The notes under the pieces are model-generated. The model was given only the letters and a program-made list of their open reading frames with translations, did not search any database and had not been told where the DNA came from. The position numbers and the translations under genes are program-made. A stretch of 64,000 bases of DNA from NCBI RefSeq assembly GCF_030433645.1, contig NZ_JAROCG010000001.1, positions 868,001-932,000 of the forward strand, in the 5' to 3' direction. Origin of the DNA: Arthrobacter burdickii. Its GTDB lineage: Bacteria > Actinomycetota > Actinomycetes > Actinomycetales > Micrococcaceae. This document shows, piece after piece, positions 54,040 to 63,143 of this stretch (its first letter is position 1; the number at the start of each line of letters is the position of its first letter).

Positions 54040-54663
54040 ATGTGGAGCATTTGGGGTGCAGGGCTGATGACCGGCCTTGCGTTGATCTTCGGCATTGGAG
54101 CGCAGAACGCGTTCGTGCTGCGTCAAGGCCTCCGCCGGGAGCATGTGGGCGTGGTGGTGGTGCTTTGTATTGCCAGCGACGCGTTGCTGATCCTCGGGGG
54201 CACTTTCGGGATCGGGGCGCTGGTGTCCGGGGTTCCTGCCGCCTTGATCGTGCTGAAGTGGTGTGGGGCCGCTTACCTCGGGTGGTGGGCGGTGCGGTCT
54301 TTTGCTGCTTCACTGAAACCGTCACCGTTGACCGTTGAGGTTCAGCGGTCGCGGGGCCCGGTAGTGGTGACGACCTTGGCCGTGACGTACCTGAACCCCA
54401 ACGTCTACCTCGACACCGTCGTGTTGCTGGGCAGTCTCGCCAACCAGCACGGCCCTGATGCCCGGTGGCTTTTCGCGGCAGGGGCGGTGGCAGGAAGCGC
54501 CGTCTGGTTCCCCGCCCTGGGGTACGGGGCCCGGGCGCTGTCCGGACCGCTCAGCAGCCCGCAGACGTGGCGGTTGGTAGATCTCGCTACCGGTGCGGTG
54601 ATGCTCGTTCTCGCCTTCAAGCTGGTACTTGGCGACCTCACCGTCAGCAGGAGTGGCGCGTAG
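54040..54663 (+). CDS. LysE/ArgO-family amino acid exporter
   Basis: A 207-residue LysE-superfamily exporter with about six membrane segments. GLALIFGIGAQNAFVLRQGL is the family signature; TLAVTYLNPNVYLDTVVLLG carries the conserved NPxxYLD in TM4-5. Start at the ATG 54040 (MWSIWGAGLM). It would export lysine, arginine or analogues. No LysG/ArgP regulator is adjacent. Confidence 0.93.
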   Translation: MWSIWGAGLMTGLALIFGIGAQNAFVLRQGLRREHVGVVVVLCIASDALLILGGTFGIGALVSGVPAALIVLKWCGAAYLGWWAVRSFAASLKPSPLTVEVQRSRGPVVVTTLAVTYLNPNVYLDTVVLLGSLANQHGPDARWLFAAGAVAGSAVWFPALGYGARALSGPLSSPQTWRLVDLATGAVMLVLAFKLVLGDLTVSRSGA

Positions 54664-54776
54664 CCGTTGAACCTGGCGCTCCAGTACGCCATGACCCCGG
54701 CTCGACGGCCGGCGGCTCCGGTCCACGCCCCGGAGAAGGCGACGACGGCGACCCTGCCCGGCCTATAGTCGGAACC

Positions 54777-55760
54777 ATGGAACAACGAACTCTTGGAAGA
54801 ACCAACCGCCCCGTCTCCGTCATCGGTCTCGGTACCTGGCAGCTCGGCGCCGACTGGGGCGAGGTGGAGGACAAGGACGCCGTCGCCGTCCTCGATGCAG
54901 CCGTCGAAGCCGGCGTGACGTTCTTCGACACAGCCGATGTGTACGGCGACGGACGGAGCGAGACGACGATCGGGCGGTTCCTCGCTGCCAATCCGGACCT
55001 GGACATCCTCGTGGGCACCAAGATGGGCCGCCGCGTCGACCAGGTGCCCGAGAACTACACCCTGTCCAACTTCCGGCAGTGGATCGACCGCTCGCGGAAG
55101 AACCTCGGCGTCGACGCCCTCGACCTCGTCCAGCTGCACTGCCCGCCGACCGCCGTCTACAGCTCCGACGAGGTCTTCGATGCCCTCGACACCCTCGTCG
55201 GCGACGGCGTCATCAGGAACTACGGCGTCAGCGTGGAGCGCACCGACGAGGCGCTCGCCGCGATCGCCCGGGGCAACACCGCCAGCGTACAGATCATCCT
55301 CAACGCCTTCCGGCTGAAGCCGCTCGACGAGGTCCTGCCGGCAGCCAAGGCGGCGGGAGTCGGCATCATCGCCCGCGTGCCCCTGGCATCGGGCCTGCTG
55401 TCCGGCAAGTACACGAAGGACACCGCGTTCGCTGAGAACGACCACCGGAACTACAACCGGACCGGCGCGGCGTTCGACGTCGGCGAGACCTTCTCCGGCG
55501 TGGACTACGAGACCGGACTGCAGGCAGCACGCGATTTCGCGGAACTCGTCCCCGAAGGCGTGAGCACCGCGCAGGCCGCGCTTGCCTGGATCATCGCGCG
55601 GGACGGCGTCAGCACGGTGATCCCCGGAGCGCGCAATCCCGAGCAGGCCCGGGCCAATGCCGCGGCCGCCGACTCCGTGGGCCTCGGTGCGGAGATCAGC
55701 GCCGCCGTCGCCGACATCTACGACCGCCACTTCCGGGCCACCGTCCATCCGAAGTGGTGA
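54777..55760 (+). CDS. Aldo/keto reductase
   Basis: A 327-residue AKR. FDTADVYGDGRSE has the catalytic Asp and Tyr, VGTKMGR the Lys, and LVQLHCPP the His. STAQAALAWIIARDGVSTVI precedes the cofactor-binding loop PGARNPEQARAN. NADPH-dependent reduction of aldehydes or ketones is expected. Monocistronic, followed by a strong terminator. Confidence 0.92.
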   Translation: MEQRTLGRTNRPVSVIGLGTWQLGADWGEVEDKDAVAVLDAAVEAGVTFFDTADVYGDGRSETTIGRFLAANPDLDILVGTKMGRRVDQVPENYTLSNFRQWIDRSRKNLGVDALDLVQLHCPPTAVYSSDEVFDALDTLVGDGVIRNYGVSVERTDEALAAIARGNTASVQIILNAFRLKPLDEVLPAAKAAGVGIIARVPLASGLLSGKYTKDTAFAENDHRNYNRTGAAFDVGETFSGVDYETGLQAARDFAELVPEGVSTAQAALAWIIARDGVSTVIPGARNPEQARANAAAADSVGLGAEISAAVADIYDRHFRATVHPKW

Positions 55761-55768
55761 CCCGCGGG

Positions 55769-55798
55769 CCGGAACCCGTCCCTCGGGACGGGTTCCGG
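55769..55798 (+). terminator. 14-bp perfect terminator hairpin
   Basis: CCGGAACCCGTCCC (55769-55782) and GGGACGGGTTCCGG (55785-55798) lie 8 nt behind the aldo/keto reductase stop. U tract absent. Confidence 0.85.
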
Positions 55799-55890
55799 TA
55801 ACCCCGGCCCTCGGCTAGGGTGTGCTGTACCTAAGTCAGACGGAGTTAGAGGACGTCTGTCATTGTTGGCTCATCCACGAAGGATTCGAC

Positions 55891-56145
55891 ATGACTGAGA
55901 ACACCTCGCCCGTCACCGCCGGCGACTCGCACACCATCCGCGACTGGACCGACCTCGCCGAGGAGATGTGGTCCTACCTGACCGGCCGGGGCGCCGCGAT
56001 CAACTACACCCTGCAGGACATGACCATCGAGGTGCCGCGCGATATCGGCCCGGACGCTCCCCGCGCCACCTGGAAGTTCGACGGCACGCTCCGCATCACC
56101 ACGAGTGACAATGCCGCCGGCGCCTCCAACCCCTCCGCGAGCTGA
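55891..56145 (+). CDS. Small hypothetical protein, 84 residues
   Basis: Begins MTENTSPVTAGDSHTIRDW after CGAAGGA. Contains DLAEEMWSYLTGRGAAINYT and DMTIEVPRDIGPD followed by a TWKFDGTLRITT strand. It lies 15 nt before the FHA gene and is probably co-transcribed. No known family, but the small acidic design with one helix and three strands resembles actinobacterial proteins encoded with FHA partners. Confidence 0.75.
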   Translation: MTENTSPVTAGDSHTIRDWTDLAEEMWSYLTGRGAAINYTLQDMTIEVPRDIGPDAPRATWKFDGTLRITTSDNAAGASNPSAS

Positions 56146-56160
56146 TTCGTCGCAAGCGAC

Positions 56161-57093
56161 ATGGCACCGTCCCTTCGGCTCGACATAGCCATCGACTTCT
56201 CGCTGGCGGAACCGGCAGCCGACGGCCGGCCGGAAGCACGTCTGTCCGGCACGGTCACGGCAGCCGGGACCACGGTCGACATCTTCGTCGACGACCCCGG
56301 GTCCTTCCGCGGCACCAACCTCCCCAGCCTCGGGCAGGTGCGCGGCTTCGCCGGGCAGCTCGCAGCACGCGGCCTCGCGCTCTCGGTGACCGGGCCCAAC
56401 GGGCTCCTGATCAGCCTCGGCGCAGTGAAACCCTCCCTCGCGCAGCGGCTGATCACGAGGTCCCCGCACATCCGGCTCGGCTCGCCCGGCACGCTCGCGC
56501 CGCTGCTCGGCGTCGGCCGGCGCGCACTCGAGAAGGGCGCGTCGCCGTCGACCCTTCCGCTGTCGCTTCTTCCCCCGTCGACGCCGTTCCCACTGGTGCC
56601 GACCGTCAACCGACGGATCAAGCGGACGATCACGACGACGCACTACGTGCGCGGCGGGGGCCGCCCGCGGCTGATCTTCGTTCAGAACTCCGCGACCTGG
56701 AACGGCCAGGTGCCGCGTGAATTCGAACTCACCGCCGATCGCACCACGATCGGAAGCGGCGACGACACGATGCTGCACCTTGCCGGCCTCGACGACCTCC
56801 ACGCCGAGGTCCTCCACACGGAGGACGACGAGTACGTGCTGATTCCCCACGGGATCGTCACGGGAAGCGTGGGCGGCCGGCAGGAATCGGTCCTCCGCAC
56901 CGGCGCGCGCATCCTGCTCGGCGAGTGGGCGCTGGCCTTCTTCCGCGAGGAGTACGCCGACCACGGGCGGCCCTTCGGCGGGCGCAGCGGCGGGGAGCTC
57001 GCCTACCAGCGGCCGCAACGTGATCCGCGGACGGGCAGCACCGAGGTGGACGGGTCCACGGGGGTCGGCGACTTCCGGCGGCGGCCGCACTGA
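56161..57093 (+). CDS. FHA-domain protein
   Basis: A 310-residue protein. Residues about 195-265 form a forkhead-associated phosphothreonine-binding domain: FELTADRTTIGSGDDTMLHL, then LDDLHAEVLHTEDDEYVLIP and GARILLGEWALAFF. The usual RSSH element is weakly preserved (LDDLHAE). The N-terminal 150 residues have beta strands and no family I know. It likely reads Ser/Thr kinase phosphorylation. Neighbour: the 84-residue protein. Confidence 0.85.
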   Translation: MAPSLRLDIAIDFSLAEPAADGRPEARLSGTVTAAGTTVDIFVDDPGSFRGTNLPSLGQVRGFAGQLAARGLALSVTGPNGLLISLGAVKPSLAQRLITRSPHIRLGSPGTLAPLLGVGRRALEKGASPSTLPLSLLPPSTPFPLVPTVNRRIKRTITTTHYVRGGGRPRLIFVQNSATWNGQVPREFELTADRTTIGSGDDTMLHLAGLDDLHAEVLHTEDDEYVLIPHGIVTGSVGGRQESVLRTGARILLGEWALAFFREEYADHGRPFGGRSGGELAYQRPQRDPRTGSTEVDGSTGVGDFRRRPH

Positions 57094-57141
57094 GCACGGT
57101 ACCGCCATGGGGTCCGCGGACAGGACCGGGATGGATGCGGC

Positions 57142-57705
57142 ATGGCCGATAGCGTCGAACTCCTGCTGGACCCGACGTCGGACCTCTTCGTCCTCGGGGA
57201 CTGGGCAGCTCTCGAAGCCGAGGGCCTGCCGAACCAGTCGCGCCACCAGTCCTTCAGCAACGCCCCGCACATCACGCTCGCGGCTGCCGCGAGGATCGAC
57301 GACCGCTACGACGTCGACCTCGCCGCCGCCGCCACGGGGGACGCGCTGGAGCTGGTGACGGCCGGCTTCCTCGTCTTCCCGACGCGGCGGAAGTTCGTGC
57401 TCGCCCGGCAGGTCGTGGCCGATGACGCCCTGGCCGACCTGCACCGTCGCATCTGGCTGGCCCTCGACGGCGTCCCGGGCGCCGTGCCCACGACGGTTCC
57501 CGGGTCCTGGACGCCGCACATCACGCTCGGTCACGGACTCACCGCGGACCAATTGGCCGTAGCCCTCGGCATCCTGCGGGACCGTCCGTCCGAGCGGCTC
57601 GACGCCGGGATCGTCCGGCGCTGGGACGCGAAGGAGAAGCGCCTCGTCCAGCTGGGCGGGGGAGCCTTGTGGCCTCCGGCCTCAGGAGACCTCGGCCCGC
57701 AGTGA
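57142..57705 (+). CDS. 2'-5' RNA ligase/2H phosphoesterase family protein
   Basis: A 187-residue 2H phosphoesterase-fold protein with the two HxT motifs: PHITLAAAA (about residue 34) and TPHITLGHGL (about residue 128). Related to LigT/ThpR and cyclic phosphodiesterases. The 3' end overlaps the convergent LMF gene by 24 nt. Physiological substrate unknown. Confidence 0.87.
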   Translation: MADSVELLLDPTSDLFVLGDWAALEAEGLPNQSRHQSFSNAPHITLAAAARIDDRYDVDLAAAATGDALELVTAGFLVFPTRRKFVLARQVVADDALADLHRRIWLALDGVPGAVPTTVPGSWTPHITLGHGLTADQLAVALGILRDRPSERLDAGIVRRWDAKEKRLVQLGGGALWPPASGDLGPQ

Positions 57706-59124
57706 CGCCGGATGGACCAGTACGCCCTGGGGTTCGCGGATCCACCAGAGCCCGGTCGCGCGTTTCTCCGCGCGCGTCGAGAAGCGGTACAGGAAGATGC
57801 GGGCCCGGACATAGCGCGGCCGGGCGCCGTCGAACGGGTCCTTCCGCAGCAGCTTCAGGATCAGCGGATCCGCCTGCAGCAGCTTGACCAGGAACGGGGT
57901 GAACCAGCCCCGCTCGGAGCCGAGGGCCAGGAACCACATCATCCAGTCGAGCCGCAGGTGGTACGGGGCGAACTGGCGCGGCATGCGGGACGGGTCTCCC
58001 GGCTTGCCCTTGAACTCGTACTCGCGCCACTGCGCGCCCGGCCCGACGTCGTCGAGAGTCCCCTCGACGATCACCTCGTAGCGGACCTTCGTGACGCTGC
58101 CGAACGCGCCGTAGGCGTTGCCGAGGTGCCAGCGGTTGAAGCTCGCGTTCATCAGCTGCCGCCGTGCGAACAGGTTCAGGAGGGACGGCCAGCTCAGGTA
58201 GGCGAGGAACAGCATGGCGAGCACGACGACGACGGTGAACCACAGCGGGGTTTCCTCGTACGTCCCGGCCGCGTCGAAGGCCGGGACCACCGCGGCGTAG
58301 AAGGAATCGGGGACGGCGGCGAAGGCCAGAATGATCGTCAGCGTGTTGAGCCAGGCGAAGTTGCCCGACAGCACTAGCCAGCCCTGCGTGACGATCATGA
58401 TGAGGGCCGCGAATCCGGCGATGGGCTGCGGTGCGAAGAGGAGGAATGGGACCACCAGCTGCGTCACGTGGTTGCCCGCGACCTCCAGGCGGTGCAGCGG
58501 CTTGGGCAACAGGTGGAAGAAGCGGCTGGCCGGGTTCGGCATCGGCTGGGTCTCGTGGTGGTAGTACAGCGCGGTCAGGTCGCGCCAGGAGCGGTCGCCG
58601 CGCATCTTGATCATGCCCGCTCCGAATTCGAGGCGGAAGACGAGCCAGCGGATCATCAGCAGGACCAGGAACGGCGGGGCGACCTCGTTCGATCCGAGGA
58701 ACGCGACGATGAAGCCGGTCTCGAGCAGGAGGCTCTCCCACCCGAAACCGTAGAAGGTCTGTCCCACGTTGACGATCGAGGTGTAGAGCCACCAGATGAC
58801 GAGGAAGGCCGCCAGGGGCAGCCACGGCGGCCCCGCCTGCGGGAGCCCGACCACGAGCAGTGCGGCGATGGCCGCGCCGGACCAGGCGACGGTCAGCAGC
58901 AGGCGGTCGGAGTAGCGCCGGTGGAACAGTGAGGGGCCGGCGCGCTTCCCGGCCCGTTCGAGGAACTCCGGCACGGGCATCAGGCCCTTCTCGCCGAGGA
59001 GCGCCGGGAACTGCGCCACCGCGGACAGGAATGCCACGAGGTACACGGCCGCGACGCCGCGCTGCACGATCTGCCGGCCCACCTCGTAGTCCTCGGCCGC
59101 CAGGACATCGGTCAACCACTCCAT
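57682..59124 (-). CDS. Lipase maturation factor (LMF)-family membrane protein
   Basis: A 480-residue protein. About eight membrane segments in the first 340 residues, with LYTSIVNVGQTFYGFGWESL, RWLVFRLEFGAGMIKMRGDR and WRDLTALYYHHETQPMPNP as family signatures. A C-terminal soluble domain includes FAPYHLRLDWMMWFLALG and YRFSTRAEKRATGLWW. Vertebrate LMF1 helps lipase folding in the ER; bacterial relatives have no shown function. The ATG at 59124 follows GGAGAG. Confidence 0.9.
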   Translation of the reverse strand: MEWLTDVLAAEDYEVGRQIVQRGVAAVYLVAFLSAVAQFPALLGEKGLMPVPEFLERAGKRAGPSLFHRRYSDRLLLTVAWSGAAIAALLVVGLPQAGPPWLPLAAFLVIWWLYTSIVNVGQTFYGFGWESLLLETGFIVAFLGSNEVAPPFLVLLMIRWLVFRLEFGAGMIKMRGDRSWRDLTALYYHHETQPMPNPASRFFHLLPKPLHRLEVAGNHVTQLVVPFLLFAPQPIAGFAALIMIVTQGWLVLSGNFAWLNTLTIILAFAAVPDSFYAAVVPAFDAAGTYEETPLWFTVVVVLAMLFLAYLSWPSLLNLFARRQLMNASFNRWHLGNAYGAFGSVTKVRYEVIVEGTLDDVGPGAQWREYEFKGKPGDPSRMPRQFAPYHLRLDWMMWFLALGSERGWFTPFLVKLLQADPLILKLLRKDPFDGARPRYVRARIFLYRFSTRAEKRATGLWWIREPQGVLVHPASLRAEVS

Positions 59125-59632
59125 CTCTCCAGCGTCCTGTTGCCGCCGAGGCAGCGTCAAGGACACGTCGGTACGCCATGGAGAGGTGCGTCGTGCTAGC
59201 GAAGACCCGGGGTGTTCCGCGCGATCGTCGGCGAGGGATGCAGGGCGTCTGAGGTGAAGAACCTCCTCGCGGGCCTGAACGCCCTCGGCGAGCACGGCCC
59301 TTCGGGAACGTGTTCTGCCCGGCACCTCCCCACCAAGTTCGAACATCGATAACCGACGTTCTGTCAGTTAGCCCGCTCGCCAGGAATCGTTGGCAGGCGT
59401 CAGCCGACGCCATCAGAGAAGAGTACGACAACCTAGTCGCTGGTACACGGAGACACAGAAGAACAGAGCCCATTGCTGATCGTTCCTTCAATAGCGCCAC
59501 AGGCTGTGGCGCTATTACCCTCCCGACGCCCCGCTGGGGGAGCTGCGAGCTGCGAGCTGGGGGTTGGAGCGGTGACTATGGGCCTCCCTTGGCGATGGCA
59601 GGAAGGAACGCCACTCCAACTAGGGTGGTTTT
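59125..59632. other. Gene-poor region upstream of the DUF1016 gene
   Basis: 508 nt. Contains a perfect 27-nt palindrome (59490-59516) and an open plus-strand frame with RNRWQASADAIREEYDNLVA around 59390-59450 that may be a decayed gene. From about 59330 base composition becomes less GC-rich, suggesting the left edge of an acquired segment. Confidence 0.45.
59490..59516. repeat. Perfect 13-bp inverted repeat with 1-nt centre
   Basis: AATAGCGCCACAG (59490-59502), G, then CTGTGGCGCTATT (59504-59516). It lies 117 nt upstream of the DUF1016 start. As RNA it would fold as a 12-bp stem with a GGC loop; as DNA it could be an operator. Confidence 0.8.
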
Positions 59633-60700
59633 ATGCCTCAGCTCGAACCAGATCTCCCGGGAGATTATGCCGCCGCGCTCACGGCCTTGAAGACGCTGGT
59701 GCGGGAAGCACAGCACCGCGCGCAGCGCGTCGTGAATACCGCGATGATCGAGCTGTACTGGAACATCGGGCGGTCCATTCTGGACAGGCAGGCGGACGAA
59801 CCCTGGGGGAGTAGGGTCCTCGAACGCTTGGCGAAGGATCTGAAAGCGGAGTTCCCCCACATGAGGGGCTTCTCCCGAACCAACCTCTACAACATGCGCG
59901 CCTTCGCAGCGGCATGGGATGCTTCGGAACCAATTGTCCAGACACCGTCTGGACAATTGAGCTGGAGCCACAACGTCACGCTTCTGACCAAGATTGACGA
60001 CCACGAAGTGCGGACCTGGTACGCATCGCGCGCCGCCCAGCACGGCTGGTCAGTGGCCGTCCTCGAACACCAAATCTCAACCAATCTTCATGCCCGGGCA
60101 GGCGCGGCGCCAAACAATCTTGAAGCACGGCTACCCGGCGTGGGCACAGACTTGGCGCGGGAAGTTGCGAAGGACCCGCTGGTACTCGATTTCCTCGGTC
60201 TGACCGAGGAAGCTCAGGAACACGCCATCGAGGAGGCCATGACCCTTCGGATGGCCCAGACACTGGCAGAGTTTGGACCAGGGTTCGCCTTTGTCGGCCG
60301 ACAACACCATCTCAGCATTGACGGGGACGACTTCTACATTGACCTCCTGCTCTATCACGTCCCTTCCGACCGGTATGTGGTCGTCGAACTCAAGGCCGGG
60401 AAGTTCAAACCGGAGAACCTGGGACAACTCAACTTCTACGTAGCAGCAGTCAACGACACCATGCGACTCCCAAGGCAAGCACCAACTGTTGGGATCCTGG
60501 TCTGTGGATCGAAGAGTGAACGAGTCGTGCGCTACGCCCTCGAGGGATCCACTCAACCCTTGGCCGTGACGTCCTACACCTACGAAGCGCTTCCCGCAGA
60601 CGAACAAGCCACACTGCCGTCGCCGGCCGCCATCACCGCTGCACTGGAGCACGAAAACTCAGACGCCACTGATGCACCAACTCCTGCCCCAGCGCAGTAA
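59633..60700 (+). CDS. DUF1016 (YhcG-family) PDDEXK nuclease domain protein
   Basis: A 355-residue protein. The N-terminal domain has NTAMIELYWNIGRSILDRQ and LAKDLKAEFPHMRGFSRTNL. The C-terminal PDDEXK nuclease core reads DFYIDLLLYHVPSDRYVVVE then LKAGKFKPENLGQLNFY, with Asp, Glu and Lys of the active site in place. GC content is visibly lower than in neighbours. Such genes are often on mobile islands next to restriction-modification systems; none is adjacent, so this copy seems solitary. ATG 59633 has a weak ribosome site. Confidence 0.92.
   Translation: MPQLEPDLPGDYAAALTALKTLVREAQHRAQRVVNTAMIELYWNIGRSILDRQADEPWGSRVLERLAKDLKAEFPHMRGFSRTNLYNMRAFAAAWDASEPIVQTPSGQLSWSHNVTLLTKIDDHEVRTWYASRAAQHGWSVAVLEHQISTNLHARAGAAPNNLEARLPGVGTDLAREVAKDPLVLDFLGLTEEAQEHAIEEAMTLRMAQTLAEFGPGFAFVGRQHHLSIDGDDFYIDLLLYHVPSDRYVVVELKAGKFKPENLGQLNFYVAAVNDTMRLPRQAPTVGILVCGSKSERVVRYALEGSTQPLAVTSYTYEALPADEQATLPSPAAITAALEHENSDATDAPTPAPAQ
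59931..59959. repeat. Perfect 13-bp inverted repeat inside the DUF1016 gene
   Basis: CAATTGTCCAGAC (59931-59943), ACC, GTCTGGACAATTG (59947-59959). It encodes PIVQTPSGQL at the link between the two protein regions. The IVQ...GQL wording is common in this family, so coding constraint explains part but not all of the symmetry. Confidence 0.75.
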
Positions 60701-60815
60701 CCTCACGGCGGGGTAAAAACGGTGCTTGGACAGGACATCCTCTAGGCTCAAGAAACCAGCCTTTGGCCCACCGCTGATCGCCGATAATTGACCTTATGTC
60801 GGGCGGTAGTTCGGG

Positions 60816-60835
60816 AAGGGGTTGGACCCCCTTTT
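60816..60835 (+). terminator. Terminator with U tract after the DUF1016 gene
   Basis: AAGGGG (60816-60821) pairs with CCCCTT (60828-60833) around TTGGAC and is followed by TT-ATT. One of the few hairpins in the window with some U tail. Confidence 0.6.
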
Positions 60836-61017
60836 ATTCGGCACTCTCTAATGCGATCTGATCGAACATCGCGGTGAGCTCATCGGCGGTCGGCAGAGCG
60901 CTGCTCCGCGGCCGGCAGGCTCCAGTTCGTGTAGGTGGACATAACCATCGGTGACTCAGAACGACCGAGCATGTGACGCATAGTGTGACGGTATTCCCTG
61001 GTGCCCATCAGGGTCTG
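60834..61017 (-). pseudogene. Possible decayed tyrosine-recombinase C-terminus
   Basis: A minus-strand frame reads TREYRHTMRHMLGRSESPMV then STYTNWSLPAAEQR and stops; a shift of one frame continues SALPTADELTAMFDQIALES to a TAA at 60834. The H-M-L-G-R/H-S element followed by a Y resembles the RHxLGHS...Y catalytic end of integrases. The frameshift means it is not functional. Weak evidence. Confidence 0.35.
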
Positions 61018-61161
61018 TGCGCTGGACTGCCGTGGACGGATATCGCAGCGAGCCAGCTCACCCGAACTTCGTGCGCGACCTACCGTGTCGGGCGTTTGAT
61101 GCCACGAGTGATTGTGGAGACAGTGTCTGCACAATTGGATTTGTCAGTTGGAGTTCGACGG

Positions 61162-61589
61162 TCATTGCCTGCACCGTCCACCGTGCCTTCCTGGTCGAAG
61201 CGTCGACGGGCTGGTCGGGTCGATGCCCTGCACCCGCGCCAGGGCATCAATGCGTGCGTCGGTGAGGTTGTCGGTCCACATGAGAGCGACCGGTCGTCCG
61301 GCCCACTGCGTGTCCATCCGAGGCTGATCTGGCCCTAGGTGAGCGGGACCCCTCCGCTGCGCCGTGGTGTGCGCGTCGACGGCCCTATGCTCGGGGTCGA
61401 GAATCTCGTGCGATGTGAACAGGGCGGTGTCGGCCTGGAGGAACTGGCTCGTCCCGTCAGTCCGGAGGAATCCCCGCAGCCGTGAGGTCACAGCTTCCGG
61501 CATAACCCGGAGGCTGCGCGTCCCAGTGACGGCGCGAGTGACGTCCTTGACCGCCGTGTCGGTGATGGTCTCCGCCGAGCGGGGCAGGA
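61162..61589 (-). pseudogene. Possible decayed MobF/TrwC-type relaxase fragment
   Basis: Directly behind the purB stop the minus strand reads ETITDTAVKDVTRAV, MPEAVTSRLRGFLRTDGT and FLQADTALFTSHEILDPEHR. The F/Y-T-S-x-x-I-L-D-x-E-x-R wording is like the start of the helicase part of actinobacterial MobF relaxases. A second piece, VALMWTDNLTDARIDALARV, is different in kind. No start or intact domain: read as a scar of a conjugative or integrative element. Confidence 0.35.
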
Positions 61590-63020
61590 TCAGCCCAGGT
61601 GGTCCACGAGCTGCGCGGCGATCCCGGTGTAGCTGGCGGGGGAGAGGTCCAGGAGCCGCTGCTCGGCCTCTGCGCTGAGCCCCAGGCTGCCGACGAACTC
61701 GCGCATGCGTCCCGCGTCCACGCGGTGGCCGCGGGTCAGTTCCTTCAGGCGCTCGTACGGATCGTCGAGCCCCGGTACCCCGGCGATCGCCTCGGCCCGC
61801 ATAACCATCTGCACGGCCTCGCCGAGGACCTCCCAGTTGTCGTCGAGGTCCGCCGCGAGGACGTCCTCGGCCACGTCGAGGCGGGCGAGTCCCTTCGCCA
61901 CGTTCGAGATGGCGAGCAGCGAATGGCCGAGAGCCACGCCGATGTTGCGCTGGCTCGAGGAGTCCGTGAGGTCCCGCTGCCAGCGCGAGGTCACGAGGGT
62001 GGACGCCAGGACGTCGAGCAGTGCCGAGGAAATCTCCAGATTGGCTTCCGCGTTCTCGAAGCGGATCGGGTTGACCTTGTGGGGCATGGTGGACGAGCCC
62101 GTCGCTCCCGCCACAGGAATCTGGGCGAAGTAGCCGATGGAGATGTAGCTCCAGACGTCGGTGCAGAAGTTGTGCAGGATCCGGTTGAACCGAGCGACGT
62201 CCGAGTACAGCTCCGCCTGCCAGTCGTGCGACTCGATCTGCGTCGTGAGGGGGTTCCAGGTGAGCCCGAGACCCTCGACGAAGGACCGGGACACCTCCTG
62301 CCAGTCGGCCTGCGGGACCGAGGCGTAGTGCGCGGCATAGGTGCCCGTTGCGCCGTTGATCTTGCCGAGGAACTCCGTCGAGGCGATGCGGTCCAGCTGC
62401 CGGTTCAGGCGGTGCGCGACGACCGCCATCTCCTTGCCGAGCGTGGTGGGCGTCGCCGGCTGGCCGTGCGTGCGCGAGAGCATCGGGGTGTCCCTCGAGG
62501 TCCTGGCCAGCTCCGCGATCGAGGCGACGAGGTCCCGCGCGGCAGGGAGCCAGATGTCCAGCACGGCACCCTTGATGCCGAGGGCATAGGACAGGTTGTT
62601 GATGTCCTCCGAGGTGCAGCCGAAGTGGACCAGGGGCTTCAGTCGGCCGATGCCGATGCCCTCGAGGCGCCGTCCGATGTAGTACTCCACGGCCTTGACG
62701 TCGTGGACGGTGACCTTCTCGATCTCGCCGAGTTCGGTGACCGAGTCCGCGTCGAAGGACGTGACGACGGCGCGGAGCCGGGCCTCCTGCTCCTCGGTGA
62801 GCGGCTCCGTGCCGGGCAGCACGGCGGAGCGCGTGAGGTGGAGAAGCCATTCGACCTCGACGTGGACGCGGTCGCGGTTGAGGGCCGCTTCCGAGAGGAA
62901 GTCGATGAGCGGGGCAACCGCTTCGCGGTACCGGCCGTCGAGCGGGCCGAGGGTCAGGGACGTCGCCTCCCCTCGGGACAGTGCAGCGAATTCAACCCGG
63001 GAGAGCGTGGAGTCAGCCAT
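61590..63020 (-). CDS. purB: Adenylosuccinate lyase
   Basis: A 476-residue fumarase/aspartase-superfamily enzyme, converting SAICAR to AICAR and adenylosuccinate to AMP. TSEDINNLSYALGIK, MLSRTHGQPATPTTLGKEM (catalytic His) and the signature SSTMPHKVNPIRFENAEAN (mobile Ser loop) are present. The longer N-terminal LTLGPLDGRYREAVAPL matches the E. coli-type subgroup. Start ATG 63020. Confidence 0.96.
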   Translation of the reverse strand: MADSTLSRVEFAALSRGEATSLTLGPLDGRYREAVAPLIDFLSEAALNRDRVHVEVEWLLHLTRSAVLPGTEPLTEEQEARLRAVVTSFDADSVTELGEIEKVTVHDVKAVEYYIGRRLEGIGIGRLKPLVHFGCTSEDINNLSYALGIKGAVLDIWLPAARDLVASIAELARTSRDTPMLSRTHGQPATPTTLGKEMAVVAHRLNRQLDRIASTEFLGKINGATGTYAAHYASVPQADWQEVSRSFVEGLGLTWNPLTTQIESHDWQAELYSDVARFNRILHNFCTDVWSYISIGYFAQIPVAGATGSSTMPHKVNPIRFENAEANLEISSALLDVLASTLVTSRWQRDLTDSSSQRNIGVALGHSLLAISNVAKGLARLDVAEDVLAADLDDNWEVLGEAVQMVMRAEAIAGVPGLDDPYERLKELTRGHRVDAGRMREFVGSLGLSAEAEQRLLDLSPASYTGIAAQLVDHLG

Positions 63021-63143
63021 TGCGCCATTCTTTCACGAGGCCGGCCCCGGAGTTCACGCTGCTGTCCACATACCTGCCGCCCTGCCGGACCGGCACCCTG
63101 CGTGCTCCTAGCGTGGGGGAACGGCCAGGAGAGGGGCAAGGCG

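Noticed and set aside
59633..60700. Complete restriction-modification or defence island
   Set aside because: Only the DUF1016 gene is present; no methyltransferase, helicase or specificity subunit lies beside it.
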